A DNA stretch of 64,000 nt, taken from positions 372,001 through 436,000 of the forward strand of contig NOWV01000020.1 in NCBI GenBank assembly GCA_003344405.1. The letters run 5' to 3'. Shown here one piece after another: positions 51,401-64,000 of this stretch (within the stretch, counting starts at the first letter, position 1; each line of letters begins with the position of its first letter). The translations under genes were made by a program, and so were the position numbers. The notes under the pieces were generated by a model. It was not told the DNA's origin. It saw only the letters and a list, made by a program, of their open reading frames with translations, and did not search any database. The stretch comes from Trichoplax sp. H2 (lineage: Eukaryota; Placozoa; Uniplacotomia; Trichoplacea).

Positions 51401-52356
51401 ACCCACTGAACGATTCTTGCCTCCAATATTCATCAATCGCTCCATATCAATAGTACTGTAAACAGGTATGCTTAATAGATCTTTCACATAAACGCCTTTC
51501 TCCGGGTGTTCCTAAATTGTCAAGTAATTGAAAGATAAGATTCTTTCCTTTATTATACCAAACAAGTTATGATATCATAAACATTTTTAATGTACGATTA
51601 TCAAGCTATTTTATGATATAATAGATATTTTAATGGCTGTTTGTTAATTTAATATGTCATATGACATCTAACCTTAACTTCTAAATTGTTTTTAACATCT
51701 TTGGCTAGTAAATCGCGAATGGTTTCATTATAAATTTCCAGATATGATGCACGTATGAGATATTTTGTTCCTTCAGTAGTCTGTATTGCTTCGAATATAT
51801 GATCGAATGCACGTGGTGTAATTCCACGCTGACTCGGGGGATCAGTAACACCTACATATTTGCGTTATGTAACATAATTAATACGTATGCCATTTCATTA
51901 AGGTGAGTTGACAAAAAAATTTATTTAACCATAAGCATTAAATGATATTTTATTATAAGATGTAATTTTTTATAGCTAACGATGAGTATCGACTAATCAG
52001 AATTACAATATTAGACAGGAGTAGACATAAGTTTAAGTTACTGTCAATGTCATACCTTGCATAGTATAAGATTTGCCACATCCAGTTTGGCCATAGGCAA
52101 AAATCGTTCCGTTATAACCTTCTAAAACACCATCAACAAGTGGATAGGCAATATCATTGTAGATTGTATCAGTAACGGAATTTATATTATAGACGCCATC
52201 GTAAGTAAAACTTTTCGGTGGTTCATCGGCTTTGGGTTTCTTCAGGCGGGCCTGAAAGGTTGATTCGTCCATTTCAACTACATTTTCGCAGCGCAAATCA
52301 ACCTCACGCTGATTAATTGGCCTACATCGAACTATCACTTTAACAGCTTCAGCCAT
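48487..52356 (-). CDS. KIF17: Kinesin-2 motor, KIF17/OSM-3 orthologue, 848 aa
   Basis: Eight exons join in frame: 52356-52056, 51851-51673, 51511-51328, 51212-51020, 50922-50678, 50567-50214, 49736-49675, 49515-48487. The N-terminal motor domain (about 1-340) has every hallmark: P-loop GQTGCGKS at 89-96, switch I NADSSRSH, switch [11 protein letters not shown], and [18 protein letters not shown]. It continues into the neck [20 protein letters not shown], which is diagnostic of kinesin-2. Two coiled-coil blocks follow (about 370-480 and 530-670), then the KIF17-type tail motif [20 protein letters not shown] near 674 and a disordered basic C-terminus. KIF17 is the homodimeric plus-end motor of intraflagellar and dendritic transport; a ciliary role is inferred from orthology. 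Human KIF17 is longer and C. elegans OSM-3 shorter. The P-loop has Cys where most kinesins have Ser, Thr or Ala. It is transcribed away from CNOT4. Confidence 0.93.
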
Positions 52357-55300
52357 GTTTGATTAGTTCTTCTGAAACAATTTTTCATTTAAAAAAGAGA
52401 TCTTATAGCAACTTTATTAAATTTCAGATACGCTAATTAATAATGATTGTAGTTCCATGAAGTTTTAAGTTCAGTGGTATTGAAATTCTATAAAAATACT
52501 GTAATTGATAACAATTGAATAGTAGCTTTAGTTAGGCCGAATATATTGTAAATCTTTTATGATTTGATAACCTTAGGAGTCAGTCTAGATTTATTGTCTA
52601 TATATCATATTTTGCTAAGTTAATAGTCTGCATAGCTCAATAAAGAAATTGTATTAAAGTATAACGTAATTAATAAATTGACTATAAGTTAACTCAATAC
52701 TTTATCACTTTATAGGCTGGTTACAGGCGAGTACCATCAATTTGAGCGCTAATGGATAGAACTGTGTATAATTTACGTCAAGAATAGTTACAGTGAATTA
52801 TTCCAAAATTGCTTATCAATTATGGTAACCACAGTTAGATATCTTTGAATACGTAAAGATACCTATTGACTCGTGTAAAATTACCTATGTAAAAAAAAGA
52901 CCAGAATGCTAGGTGTATCTGATGAGATTGGATTAGCTCGTGATTATAAAAGAATATTTAAGATCGTATAGTCGTTAGCGTTATCGTTTAATTTATATTG
53001 CTGTAATCAATGTAACATTTACGATTATAGTAATTAAAGTTGAATATTCACAGTATTTGTTACGTTTTCAATTTTATGATCAATTGCATAACTTTGTCTG
53101 GTTGTAGTCATGATTTATTATAATGACAGTTTTTTACAATAGCAGCGTCACTGAAATTCTTATCAATAGTCTTAGTTTTACGAATTATTAAAATTGATTG
53201 CCAATTGGGGTATCTGCTTAGAGAATAAAATGTCTAAAATCAGTAATAAATTTTGGTATAGACAATTTCTTGAAGCGGAGTAGTTTTACGATATTCAATA
53301 ATTTGTTTAATGTATTTAAATCATAATGAACATCTAGAATTGTATTGAGGTGTAAAGGGAAGATTTTTTTTACAGCTATTGAAACAGTTCTAATATAGAT
53401 TATCCGTGAGGATGGAGGTTGATATAATACGCGCTTTCTCTCGTCTCAACATACGAGTATCCAGTACTACCACATAGTAATATACGTAGGGTTATTTCAA
53501 TTTTGTTAAACAATATATATCATAATATGGATATGATAACTTAGTGTTCATTTTTTCAAAATCATTGACATGGATGTTCAGTATTTCACCTTTTACGGTT
53601 TTCGCAGAAAAATTCTTTTTGTACCGGAACGGATGATTATATTAAGCAGACTAACTATTTATACAAAAGGTTGAGAGTATATTAGGGTTATATTAAACAA
53701 CAACGTTTTTTTGAATTAGAAGACAAGCTATCAATTGTTTACTTATAATTAAATGATATGTTTGTGACCTAGTCTAAAATTGTACCATACTGCGTCTTTT
53801 ATAGCGAAGTTAATGGTCAAATTCATCAAGTGTGGTTTACAATACATGACTGAACGTACGAATAAGTTACAGTGTTGTATGATAAGTTATTGGAAGCTCT
53901 TTTTTTTGTATATTGCAACTAACAGTGGATGAGTAGAGATCCTTCTTTAACTAATTTGAACGAATGAAAATGATAATATATTGTAGAGAAAAGACGATAC
54001 AGTCTCTTTTTATTTTTTATTTTATGGGGATAAACTGGGCAAGTTGGTATAAACTTCGACAATGTATATCGTTGATTGTGTACGTTTCTAGAGTGTAAAC
54101 ACTACAGTGGAAAGAATACTCATATGCGCTACCGTCTAGAAGAAAAAGATGCAATTGAGCATTACGTATACCATATGTGATTGAAAACTTTAAGTAAAGA
54201 CTTACCACATCGATTTAGAATTGGAAATCAAGCTTGAATATTGAGACCAATTCCGTTAAGGAGTAATATCATCGGTTTGCTATTGATTGAGTGCAATTTT
54301 TTGAATGGCTTTGCCAGAAATAAGAAGGAATATCATTTAAATTATCATCGACGTTAATTCAGTCATTATAGTTTGATAATTATGTTGAGGTGTACATGAA
54401 TGGGTTGGTATAAAATGTAATCATAGTACTATGCGTAGATTATATTACGGTCGTCTTTAGCATGGATGCAGATAGTGTGGGTAGCTGGCGTCTCTATAGA
54501 AACCATATGACGTCACTGAGTGATTAAAGTGTACGCGTATGCTGTCAAGGCAAGCGAATTTTCTCTTAGGACAAGTCCTGGATGCTGTTTACCATTGATA
54601 TTTAATAAGCTACAGATCTCCATTCTATTTTCGGTGATGGAGTAGAGTACTATACAGTAGAATGACAAGGGAAATGAATGGCTCTCCTAATTTTGGCACT
54701 AAACGGCCACTGCACACCCCCTTCTCTCTTTGTAATTAGTCCCTGATAGGACCATTATTACAAATGAATTGGAGAAAGAATTTCACTGTAGCCCCTTACG
54801 TTATAGTTCTATTCTGCTTCCAGTAACCAATTGTACTGATATTGCGCTATAGTGACAGCTGGTAGACACAGACTTGTAAAGCTGTTGCTAGTTTGTTATG
54901 ATTATGTTAAGGAAGGGAGCAATGGAGCCTTGATCAAAAGTGATGCTACCGGTGATGCTATGTCATTTTAGTCCATACTTTATTGTACAAAAAGGGATAT
55001 GAATCATGATTGTATTAACGTAAACGATTTGTGCTACCTCATGAAATTATAGGCGGTCTGTACGCAAACGATACTAGTGTCCGTCAGAAAAGCGATGGGC
55101 TGAGCTATAGCTCGCTCCATCCATTATTTCGGTTCCCTTTTTTACTCTTTAGAATGTAGAGCAGTACTGTATGTAAATCGCTAGTACAGTGAGAATGATG
55201 TCAGCTCAGTCAGCATGATGCGCCTATTTCAAGGTGCACCACACACGTACAGTATAACTACTGTAGCGTAAAAAATTTTTGGCGTATGACGTCTACTGTC

Positions 55301-56345
55301 GTCCAGTCCAGCCAGTCTAGTGATCGTTGACTGTTGACTACTAGTACTACTCTATTGACGGTCAGGGGCTTGCGAGTCGTGGTCTACATGGTAACACGAT
55401 GCGCAGAATCATTTCATACGGCAGCCACCGTACAGGGCTACAGTACAGTATGTACATGTACTGTACAGTATGTTGCAGAGGTGAGCTTACCGTATGGAAC
55501 AGTACTTAATGTACTGTACTGTACTGTACTCTGAATCTTACCAACACCGGTAAGATTTAGTATGTAATTGAGGTGAGCCTACTGTAGTATGGACCAAAGC
55601 AGTCGTTGTCCCTACTGTAGTATCGTTGTCATTGCAACCAGCCACATTGACAGCAGTACCTATTACTGGAGACGAGTGACATGCACGGCACGTCATCTGC
55701 TATTGGGGTGACTGTACTGTACTGTACAATACACGACTTCACCACAGTGGCTCGACCCACCATCGATTGACCGGCTGATGGAAGTCACAGCAAACCTCAA
55801 AGTAGGACTGTAGCATACTGTAGAGGGTAGAGTAGAGAAGAGAGTAGGAAGAATATCTCAGTTCGTATTACTGAAGACGAGTGACATGCATGGCACGTCA
55901 CCTGCTGTTGGGATGACTGTACAGTACTGTACTGTACAATACACGACTTCACCACAGTGGCTCGACCCACCATCGATTGACCGGCTGATGGAAGTCACAG
56001 CAAACCTCAAAGTAGGACTGTAGCATACTGTAGAGGGTAGAGTAGAGAAGGGAGTTGCAAGAATATCTCAGTCGGCGCCTGGCTCTCACTCCACCAACAG
56101 CGCGAAAGACAGACACACAGTGAGAAAGGACTTGAAAAGTGGAAGCCTTGCGGCAACTCCTGCCAGTCAACGACGAACATATCGACTGCAAATTGTGGAC
56201 AAACAAGCGTTACTGAATATCAATCCAGTGAAATTTTCCGCCTTGACTCTATCTTGAATCCGCCATCTTCTTTTTCTTCAGTCAACTTGACCATTAGGCA
56301 ATTCTCTATGTGATAAAATCGCCTAGTTGACATTGTTGTTGTACT
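52357..56345. other. Shared upstream region between KIF17 (-) and CNOT4 (+)
   Basis: Four kilobases between two divergent genes, so both promoters should lie here, though about 4 kb is too long for a classic bidirectional promoter. No exon was found on either strand. From about 54.7 kb base composition becomes more GC-rich, and TACTGTAC-type palindromes appear near 55,430-55,530, 55,710 and 55,915. The 205-bp duplication sits at 55661-56073. No TATA or initiator element could be assigned. Confidence 0.5.
55661..56073. repeat. 205-bp near-identical tandem duplication
   Basis: Copy 1 is 55661-55865 and copy 2 is 55866-56073. Both begin TATTACTGRAGACGAGTGAC and contain ACTGTACTGTACAATACACG, CACAGTGGCTCGACCC and GATGGAAGTCACAGCAAACC. 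They differ at only about ten positions, so the event is recent. The duplication ends about 270 bases before the CNOT4 start codon, within its probable promoter. Confidence 0.92.
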
Positions 56346-59300
56346 ATGTCCAACGAACAAAATGAAGAAGTGGTTGAGGTGAGCAAAATGACAGTCAGTT
56401 ACTTTGACCGAAATGCATTCTCATACTGTAGGCTATCCTAGTCGTAAAGTAGACCAATGTATGCTATACTATACAATACTTTTGATGTGAGGATGGCTGG
56501 AGTGCAACCCCCCTCCAAAAATGCATGATGGCGTAGTCGTTAGTAACTTTGCACTAGATGGGCTAAAACCTCTGCAATGAGGATAGCAAAAAGCAAATGC
56601 AATTCATTTTCTTCTTTTACTTGAGATGATACATGACCAATGATGGATTGCTTACTGTAGTCACTGTGCATAGAAAGTAGGCAAAGGACGGTAGAACGGA
56701 TTCCTCTCTACTCTACTCTACACTAGTTTCTAGTGACAATGCATTTGACATAAATAAAATGGAGCCGACGGTCATCTCCACTGCATGGCTTAAACTCTCT
56801 CCAATCCAATTGCTATGAATCAGCTTTTCCTCCTTTGGCTCAACCATACCAAGCAATCGATTATTGTATTGGCTGTCAATAGAGATCGATTACAAATACA
56901 TCAAGTTAACCTTTGACTCTAAATTATACCCTAGTTTTTACAATTAGCATGGATCAGAGTAAAAGCATGACTGGATAATGTAGTCATTTCGACCTTGTAA
57001 GCTAATTTTTTTTCCTGCCAAATTGCCGTGGCTAGGTCATGAGGCAGTTTTCCTCTTCAACCAAAGTTATACCAATCAATCAATGATTATACTTGCTGTC
57101 TATAACGATAGATTGCAAATATAAGTTGATATGCCATTTGCTGATGTAGAAGTGATCATTATTTGTTATCGTCATCATCATCATAAGACGCGTAGAATAG
57201 TACGAAAGAGGAAAAGCATTATTTCATCTTGCAATATTTTTTTCTCTTCTCTCTCTCTCTTGGGCGTTCATGCTTTAGTGCCCATTGTGCATGGAACCAT
57301 TGGAGGATGATCTAAACTTTTTTCCATGTCAATGTGGCTATCAGGTAACTACAAGTCAATTTTCATACTGATATCATTCATTTCAACTTGATAATATCAC
57401 CTTCATTTATCCATAGATTTGCGGTTTTTGTTGGCACCGTATACGTACCCATGAAAATGGATTATGTCCCGCTTGCCGACGTGTAAGTAAACTAGAAATG
57501 AAATCGGTTACCTATCCTAGCCGTAACTATGTATTGCCTGTTTCAAACTGCCATACATGAATACAGAAATGTGCAAAATTTCTCACTAACGATACCATAC
57601 TTGGACAGTCTATTAGCATTCTATCCCTGACATAGATTTCGCTTACAGTACGTCAACACACCACCACATTCAACGTAAACAATTAGTGTTATTTTGCAAT
57701 TGCTTTCCTAGATCGATTTCTATCTTGACAAATTCATGTCCAATCTGTATCAACTCATGTCTTTCTACTTACTGTTGACTAACCAAATACAAATCAAACC
57801 TATACTATGCAGTCTACGTACATGTAAACATAGATAGCTTGGACTATGACTTTCATATTTTCCTGCTACATTAGCACTCCATGACTATCAATCAGATATC
57901 ACTTTTTGGGGAACTCTTCAATTTGGGTAATCTATCATCATTCCATGACCAAAAAGATCATTTACATCATCATGTAAAACTTTCGATAAAGTACCGACGT
58001 CCAGCGTGCGTGGAATTCAATCTTGCTATTGTTACTAAATATGGGTTAATTAATCCTGAGAGGTTATAAGATTGATAGACGTCATATCGTGTGAGTAATC
58101 TACTCATGTTCTGAACTATATCCCAGAGTGATTCTGTACTCTTCTGATATTCATGAGTATAATCAGCCTTATTCTCCTTTGCTTTCATTTCTGATCTACA
58201 GCTCTACAGGACGGCGGTATATATCTACTATATTTCATCACATCATGTATACGTATCGTCTTTTTCAACCCTATTCGCAATTGTTTTGACTTGACGTTGT
58301 GAGATTATTGCCCTGCCCGGTTTAGGAAGTAGGATGAGTGACGGAATGACTAGTTACGGTGCTAATGTAGTACTTTAGCAATCGATGGTGGAGTTAACAG
58401 TGGAAAGGAAAACACCTTGACATTTTTTCTTCCTGGATGAAAAATGAGATTTAACGATCAAAAGTTATCGTCTCGAGTGTGTACTGCACTCAACCGATAT
58501 GACTTTACGTAAGCGCATTAGTCCATGGAGCCTTGTCAACTGTTATCATAAAATTGTTCTGGTGTTATTTGTGGTATGTACATCGATGTAACATCCGTAT
58601 TATTTAAGGCAACATTTACATTGTACACTATACAGTACTACATTGTATAGTAGTATATTCTTTTATTTTGAACATCATGTACAGTACAACGTTAGAGTTT
58701 AGTTGATACACTGCGATCGTTCTTGCTGGCTTACATTATTTATTAAAAGAAATTTCTAACTACTGCCAATCTAGTACTTGTACATAGCTGTGATGATATT
58801 TGCTCAATCATACTCGTAAACTTGCATCAAGACTAGTACAGTACTTCTACATGGATAGGTATTGGTACTTATTCTATCAAGTTTGAAAAGATTTTTTTTT
58901 ACTTCTGCCAAAACTAGTATTATGCATTTGTCAATCATGCAGTATTGAAGAACAACTTTCAAAGACTAGTACTTTTACATGATGTGATGCTGGTATTGTT
59001 TCAATCATAGATACGAATTATAATTTGACTTGGGCAAGACTGCAGGAACCAACATAATACTTTTACTGTACTATCGACGTAAGCGAAGAGAAGTAACCAC
59101 GCTCTAAATTTGCGCACTTCTAGACATTGGCATCCATTTAGTTGGCACTCAGTTTTATTTCCATATTTGCAAGAATGACTTTAATGTAGTATGTAGCTAG
59201 AATAAATTGAAATCAAATTTTGACTTTAATGATTATGATGAACCTAGTTTGATAATCATCAGACAATAACGGTTGTTAATCGTAGTTGTACAATTAGGGT

Positions 59301-62300
59301 TACAAATCAAATTCACTATTGTGAGAACTGTATTGTTACAATCGCAAGTATTAGCCTAATTTGTAGACATTGACCATGTCTTTTGCCAATCATAATTGTA
59401 TAGTTGGACTTACACAATTCAATCTAGATTGCAAGAACGAATATGAATCAAATGTTGACGTTAATGACAAGGACTTGCCCAATTTTGTATTATCAATTTT
59501 ATAATCAACTTTATTTACACTATAGATAGAGAATAATTATAATCGATTCATGATCCAATATCGATCTGTCATCTGTCTATCATTTTTTACCTTTATGTCA
59601 TTAATTATAATTATTGATCCGGACATTTACTGACTCTGTCAAATGCACTAACGTTTAAATGGAAGAATCTAACTTCACAGTAATGCCATTCTATTGATAA
59701 AAGTCTACTCATAAATATATAATTAGAAAGACATTTCCGTTGTACGTCATCTGTATTTCAATATTACATTAAAATTCAAATACGTTGGCATGAAATCATC
59801 AATGCAGTTGCCTATCCGGCTTTAGCGAAAACACAATATCAGCACTGAAAGTGCGTATAGTAGATGGAGTATTAATCACCTGATTTTAATATCGACTGTG
59901 CTGTGTTATCATCCTTGATAAAACTGTAGAAACATTAGTTATAACTTTAATTTTAGCAACGGGCATAACCTGTAAGGATTGCTCAAATATTCGATTACCT
60001 CTTTATGCGCGTATATCTTCGCCTCTCTCACTACATCAATGGACTGCATTTGTTTTTTATGCAAGCCCGAATTGAGATCCCATATGAATATGCTATTCAT
60101 GTGCCTAAACATATTTTTGCATAACTTATCAGGGGTAGTCTTATTCAATTGAAGTAGTATACTCTGAATTTAATTTATAAATTTAATTCTTTCATCATAG
60201 ATACTAGACTATACTGACAGGAAATATCGATAACTTGCTCAATTAAAGATTGTGAAATTGTAGATGTAATAAATGTTGTGACGTATTGTCAAAAGTTATT
60301 CTTGAAATTCCGGTTGTGTTAATCATCCAACTTTGAATTTTTATTGCAATGTACCTCAATGATTGTAGGCCTGCAGTAAATTTTATTTAATTCAAGGTGT
60401 CATTTCAATAAATGAATAGAGCAATAAAATATTTTGTGCTAAAGTATCATATAGAGAGCTATTTCCATTATAACGTAAATCTTTTACTTCCCTGATATTG
60501 ACAGTAACTTATACGCATATTCTCTCAATTGCTGTAACTCCATTATACAGGATTATGGGTTTGGGTTCCAAAAAGGTTCTGAATTAATTATTATCAGTAC
60601 GGTAATCGCTTTTACGGTGTTTCAAATTTGTACTGCAATTCTCGACTAATTTCATAATTAAATAGATAATAAAACTAGTGATGTTGCCAATTGTGAACAA
60701 TTAATAAAGTAACGTATAGCCCACTAAATAAGTCCAGTGTCATATATTAAATATTTAATTCTGACTACATCATATTTACTTGTATGACATACTGATAATG
60801 TACAATACATTGTTTGCGCCTTTTTACATTGCTATACGCATACTCTTTGGAGATTTGCATCTTTTCTTAGTTATTGTACGATAACAGGCTTCTCTTGATA
60901 ATATTTTTGCGATATTTGTCATGGCCTTTACTTCTTTTCTTACAGTAGACTTTATTATAATAATAGCAATGTATGTGAAACCTGAGACGATTGAAAAAAA
61001 TTAATAAATTAGATACATTAATGCGTTATCGTAATTGATTTAATGCTGTTTACTATGCGTCATTACAAGCAGTAAATTAATGCTTGTAACTTTTCGCTTA
61101 AAACTTTATTAGACTTATTCTGAAGATGTGGTCAAGTTTAAGCCGCTGTCTGAAGAACAGTTAAGTGATAAAGGTTTAACATTGTGATGTTATTATATGC
61201 TGATAATTAATTAATGTGTGTATAGCGATAGAAATATACAGTTGATGTTTAACACTTGCATTCCTACATAAATGTAAATGTGTTGATGTGTTACGAGTGG
61301 TTTATGATTGCGTTGATTGTTATCTCATGCATTATTGGCTCATTTAATCGGCTATATCTTAGGATTAAATCTATGAAGAAAGATAAAAAGAAAAAAGATC
61401 ATCAAAAGAAGCAGAAACAAGATGAATCCAGAAAGCATCTAGAAAAAATGAGGTACTACTATAACGGCAAATGATACACTTTATGATATTTGATTAGCAG
61501 AAATTAAATTTGAACTTATACTTATTAGTTGTAATACTAGTTTATTATTTTGCCGATAATTCCCTACACTGTTTACGTATTGATTACTGCTTGGCATTGA
61601 CTGCAATACTGTACGGAATATTCGCTATTATGTACTAATATGTAATCTTATTATATTGATTAGAGTAATACAAAAAAATTTAGTGTTTGTTGTTGGTCTA
61701 TCACCACGTATTGCGACCGAGGAGGTAAAATTGAAAGTATATTATAAAGTGATTTTGACAGCTTGTGAATTTAATGGATATTTTTGGATAATTATTAATT
61801 AATTTATTATCAATTTAATATTATATAAAGGTCTTAAAAAGTAAAGAGTATTTTGGTAAATTTGGTAAAATAACACGTGTTGCTATTAACAGTAACACGT
61901 CTTACGCACAAAGCCAGGTAACAGTAGAATAGGAATGTACAAATTTTTTTCTCTGTACTTTTATAAGGGTAATTTTGATCAAAAAGATGTAAATAATTAG
62001 ATGATATTATCCATTAATGTATTCATTTATGCTTATTTTAATCATATACCGACAGACGCCAAGCTTAAGTGCCTACATAACATATACTAGAAATGAGGTA
62101 AGATTAAATATCTACGTATAAGAATTTAAACTGTTTTTATGTTGATCGGTTGTAGTAATGCCTCGAAATACTGCCAAATTTCTTACAGGATGCACTGGAA
62201 GCTATTAAAAATACTTCCGGTTTGATTATTCATGGTAGAACAATTAAGTATGTTATCATTCTTTTAATTTACCGTTAAAAAGAATATCACTATACTGTAT

Positions 62301-63900
62301 ATGGGTCTATAATATAACGATAGTAAATTTTAAATACTTTACTAACAATGAATACAACAACTTTTCAGAACGTCTCATGGTACTACAAAATATTGCAATT
62401 ACTTCTTAAAGAATATTCCTTGCACGAAATCGGTTTGTTCTAAAATTATGGCGTAGCTTTATTATTGAATATGAACTATGAACCAATTCCTATTGATATC
62501 TTGTAGGATTGTCCTTTTTTGCACGAGCTTGGTGATGAGTCATGTGTTTTTACTAAAGATGATGTTCAACAAAGGTAATAAATAGAATTACATATTCTCA
62601 TGTATATGATAATAACAATTTATCTAAAGAAGCGTTATGACTGATAGGAAACATCTAGAACACTTAGGTATAAGCACGTATCATTCAAAGCATAGGTTGG
62701 TTTTAGAGTTAAATTAAAATTTAGTAAATGTTAGATGGGAAATACAATAATGGTAATATATATAGTTATCTTAATCTGATAGTACGTTAAGTATTTGTTG
62801 TTACGAAATTTGCAGTCAAGTTCGTGAGCGCAAGATTTCAGAAAATTCTGATTGGCCTGATAATAAGGTTTCAATCAATTACCATTTTTGACTTTTTGCG
62901 TCTTTCAGTATGTCTAAATTTTCATTTCCTATCCATAATTAGGAAAAGATAATTACGGGAAAAGCCGTGCAAGGTAATTTTTACTATTAGTTATTAATCT
63001 ATTAATTTATTATACTCGTGCATTAAACAAATAGACGCAATTGCATTTATAAGTGTGTAAATAGTTGGCATCATTTGCTTTATATTTATTTCTAGATGAC
63101 GTGAACACGGAGAATTCACAACCTGAAAATCGGTCTCTAGCGTAAATGACCTTATTTAGTGGTGATAAGGGTGATTCTATACCACGTTTAGATCTAAAGA
63201 TTTGATTTCTGTTAGGGTTATTTCGGAACAAATTAGCACGAAGGTTGTCACTGAAGTATCAGAAAATTATGAAGAGGAAATAGAAATGAAAAGTGATGTA
63301 CAAGTAGAAAAACCAACGAAGGGAACAATTTCCCAGAATAGTTATGATAAAGCTGTGGGCAGTGGAGCCCCTAATAAACTTTACAATCCTCCTTATATGA
63401 ATATTCGTACAACTGGCGCAGTTCCATCCCAGTAAGTCATTCTCCTTTATATATAGCACATTTATAAATACGGGTATTTTCTTTATAATATTGTGTTAGT
63501 CGTGTTATTTGTGTCGATATCACAGTTCTACTTCATAAAGTTAGTAAAGTTACGTAAACAGAATTGACCAGGGTCTTATTCTATGTTAATCGTCACTTTT
63601 TGCCAAATTTATAGTGTAAACTTGTATGCTAATAATGCAGATGAGGATTTAGGTATGTAATCAAACTTTTACATGCTATCTAAATAGATTTCTTTATTAT
63701 ACAGTATGAATTTTGAAACATTAATAATGAAATACGTAATGATTTTTGGTTAGATTTTGACCCTTGGAATGAATCTAATAAAGGCTTTGCAGACTTACTC
63801 TTACTTGGAAGTAATAATAATGTGAATAACAAACTGCCAGTTACAGTTGAGCACGAAAGAAATGGTAACCTCTATGAAAATGGAACGACATCTATGCTTG
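56346..63900 (+). CDS. CNOT4: CNOT4, CCR4-NOT RING E3 ubiquitin ligase (3' end cut by window)
   Basis: Exons: 56346-56378, 57279-57344, 57417-57482, 61113-about 61183, 61363-61452, 61664-61724, 61831-61917, 62056-62097, 62189-62247, 62369-62432, 62507-62574, 62648-62667, 62821-62867, 62943-62973, 63096-63141, 63216-63431, 63615-63652, 63754-63900, continuing outside. It opens MSNEQNEEVVE. The C4C4 RING follows (CPLCMEPLEDD, FFPCQCGYQ, ICGFCWHRIRTHENGLCPAC), then a Lys-rich helix and an RRM (KNLVFVVGLS, YFGKFGKITRVAI, SAYITYTRNEDALEAI, GRTIKTSHGTTKYC). A CCCH zinc finger comes next (CNYFLKNIPCTKSDCPFLHELGD), then a disordered tail with DFDPWNES. This is the order of animal CNOT4, which ubiquitinates substrates in mRNA decay and ribosome quality control. 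The 61183-to-61363 junction is unsure: phase needs either a weak GTGATG donor or a missed tiny exon. Confidence 0.93.
57483..61112. other. 3.6-kb intron of CNOT4
   Basis: Begins with GTAAGT at 57483 and ends CTTTATTAG at 61112. It separates the RING exons from the basic linker exon. It holds weak, diverged repeats around 58770-59040 (ACTAGTACTTTTACAT) and 59210-59470 (ATCAAATTTTGACTTTAAT). Two small overlapping frames at 57881-58188 on opposite strands look like chance. No nested gene is supported. Confidence 0.6.
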
Positions 63901-64000
63901 GTTAGTATCATGCTTTATCGTTGTATATTGTAAGATTAGAGTGTACATGTCTGACTTCTACGAGATAATCCCGTTAAATTGTGTCTATGTTAGGTAATAC

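Noticed and set aside
1-64000. tRNA, rRNA, CRISPR and transposase signals
   Set aside because: No T-arm/anticodon combination, rRNA-like block, regular spacer array or transposase motif was found by eye; a tRNA scan could still find something.

Overview
This is a eukaryotic, AT-rich, intron-rich animal window. Genes have many short exons with GT–AG introns, and the best-conserved products (kinesin-2 KIF17, CNOT4, a RASEF-type large Rab, actin family, SEC14/spectrin) are metazoan families. Gene density, intron sizes and composition suit an early-branching animal; a placozoan (Trichoplax/Hoilungia type) is my best guess, but that is inference. No bacterial genes, operons of bacterial type, CRISPR arrays, rRNA or convincing tRNA genes were seen.

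Layout. 1-808: a ~62-bp tandem array running up to the stop codon of a minus-strand single-PDZ gene (809-4182). 4.2-11.6 kb: gene-free, made of several unrelated degenerate tandem repeats. 11,662-22,386 (-): a 15-exon coiled-coil plus Rab GTPase gene, 539 aa, with a 5.9-kb repeat-filled first intron. 22.4-31.1 kb: mostly gene-free, with a 7-copy repeat and one orphan plus-strand exon for a membrane-spanning C-terminus (25,467-25,624). 31,176-33,050 (-): a divergent 373-aa actin-like gene. 33,044-42,849 (-): an 11-exon SEC14/spectrin gene of 2540 aa, four fifths of it one 6-kb exon coding a disordered tail. 43-48 kb: no clear gene, short coding-like fragments, then TACAGTAC-rich repeats. 48,487-52,356 (-): KIF17, 8 exons, 848 aa. 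52.4-56.3 kb: the shared upstream region between KIF17 and CNOT4, with a 205-bp tandem duplication. 56,346-63,900 (+): CNOT4, running off the window edge.

Exon boundaries were read by hand from splice signals and checked by phase. The Rab, actin-like, SEC14/spectrin and KIF17 models each join in frame from start to stop, which is strong internal support; one CNOT4 junction is unresolved.

The most unusual arrangement is at 33,041-33,055. The end of the SEC14/spectrin gene and the only plausible start codon of the actin-like gene overlap on the same strand in the string AATAAATGGTAAAA. It holds a poly(A) signal, a start codon, a 5' splice site and a stop codon. Splicing there would create an ATGA stop/start overlap, suggesting a two-gene transcript or a splice-versus-polyadenylation switch. 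The second theme is that many unrelated degenerate tandem arrays in introns and intergenic DNA have a period near 130-165 bp.
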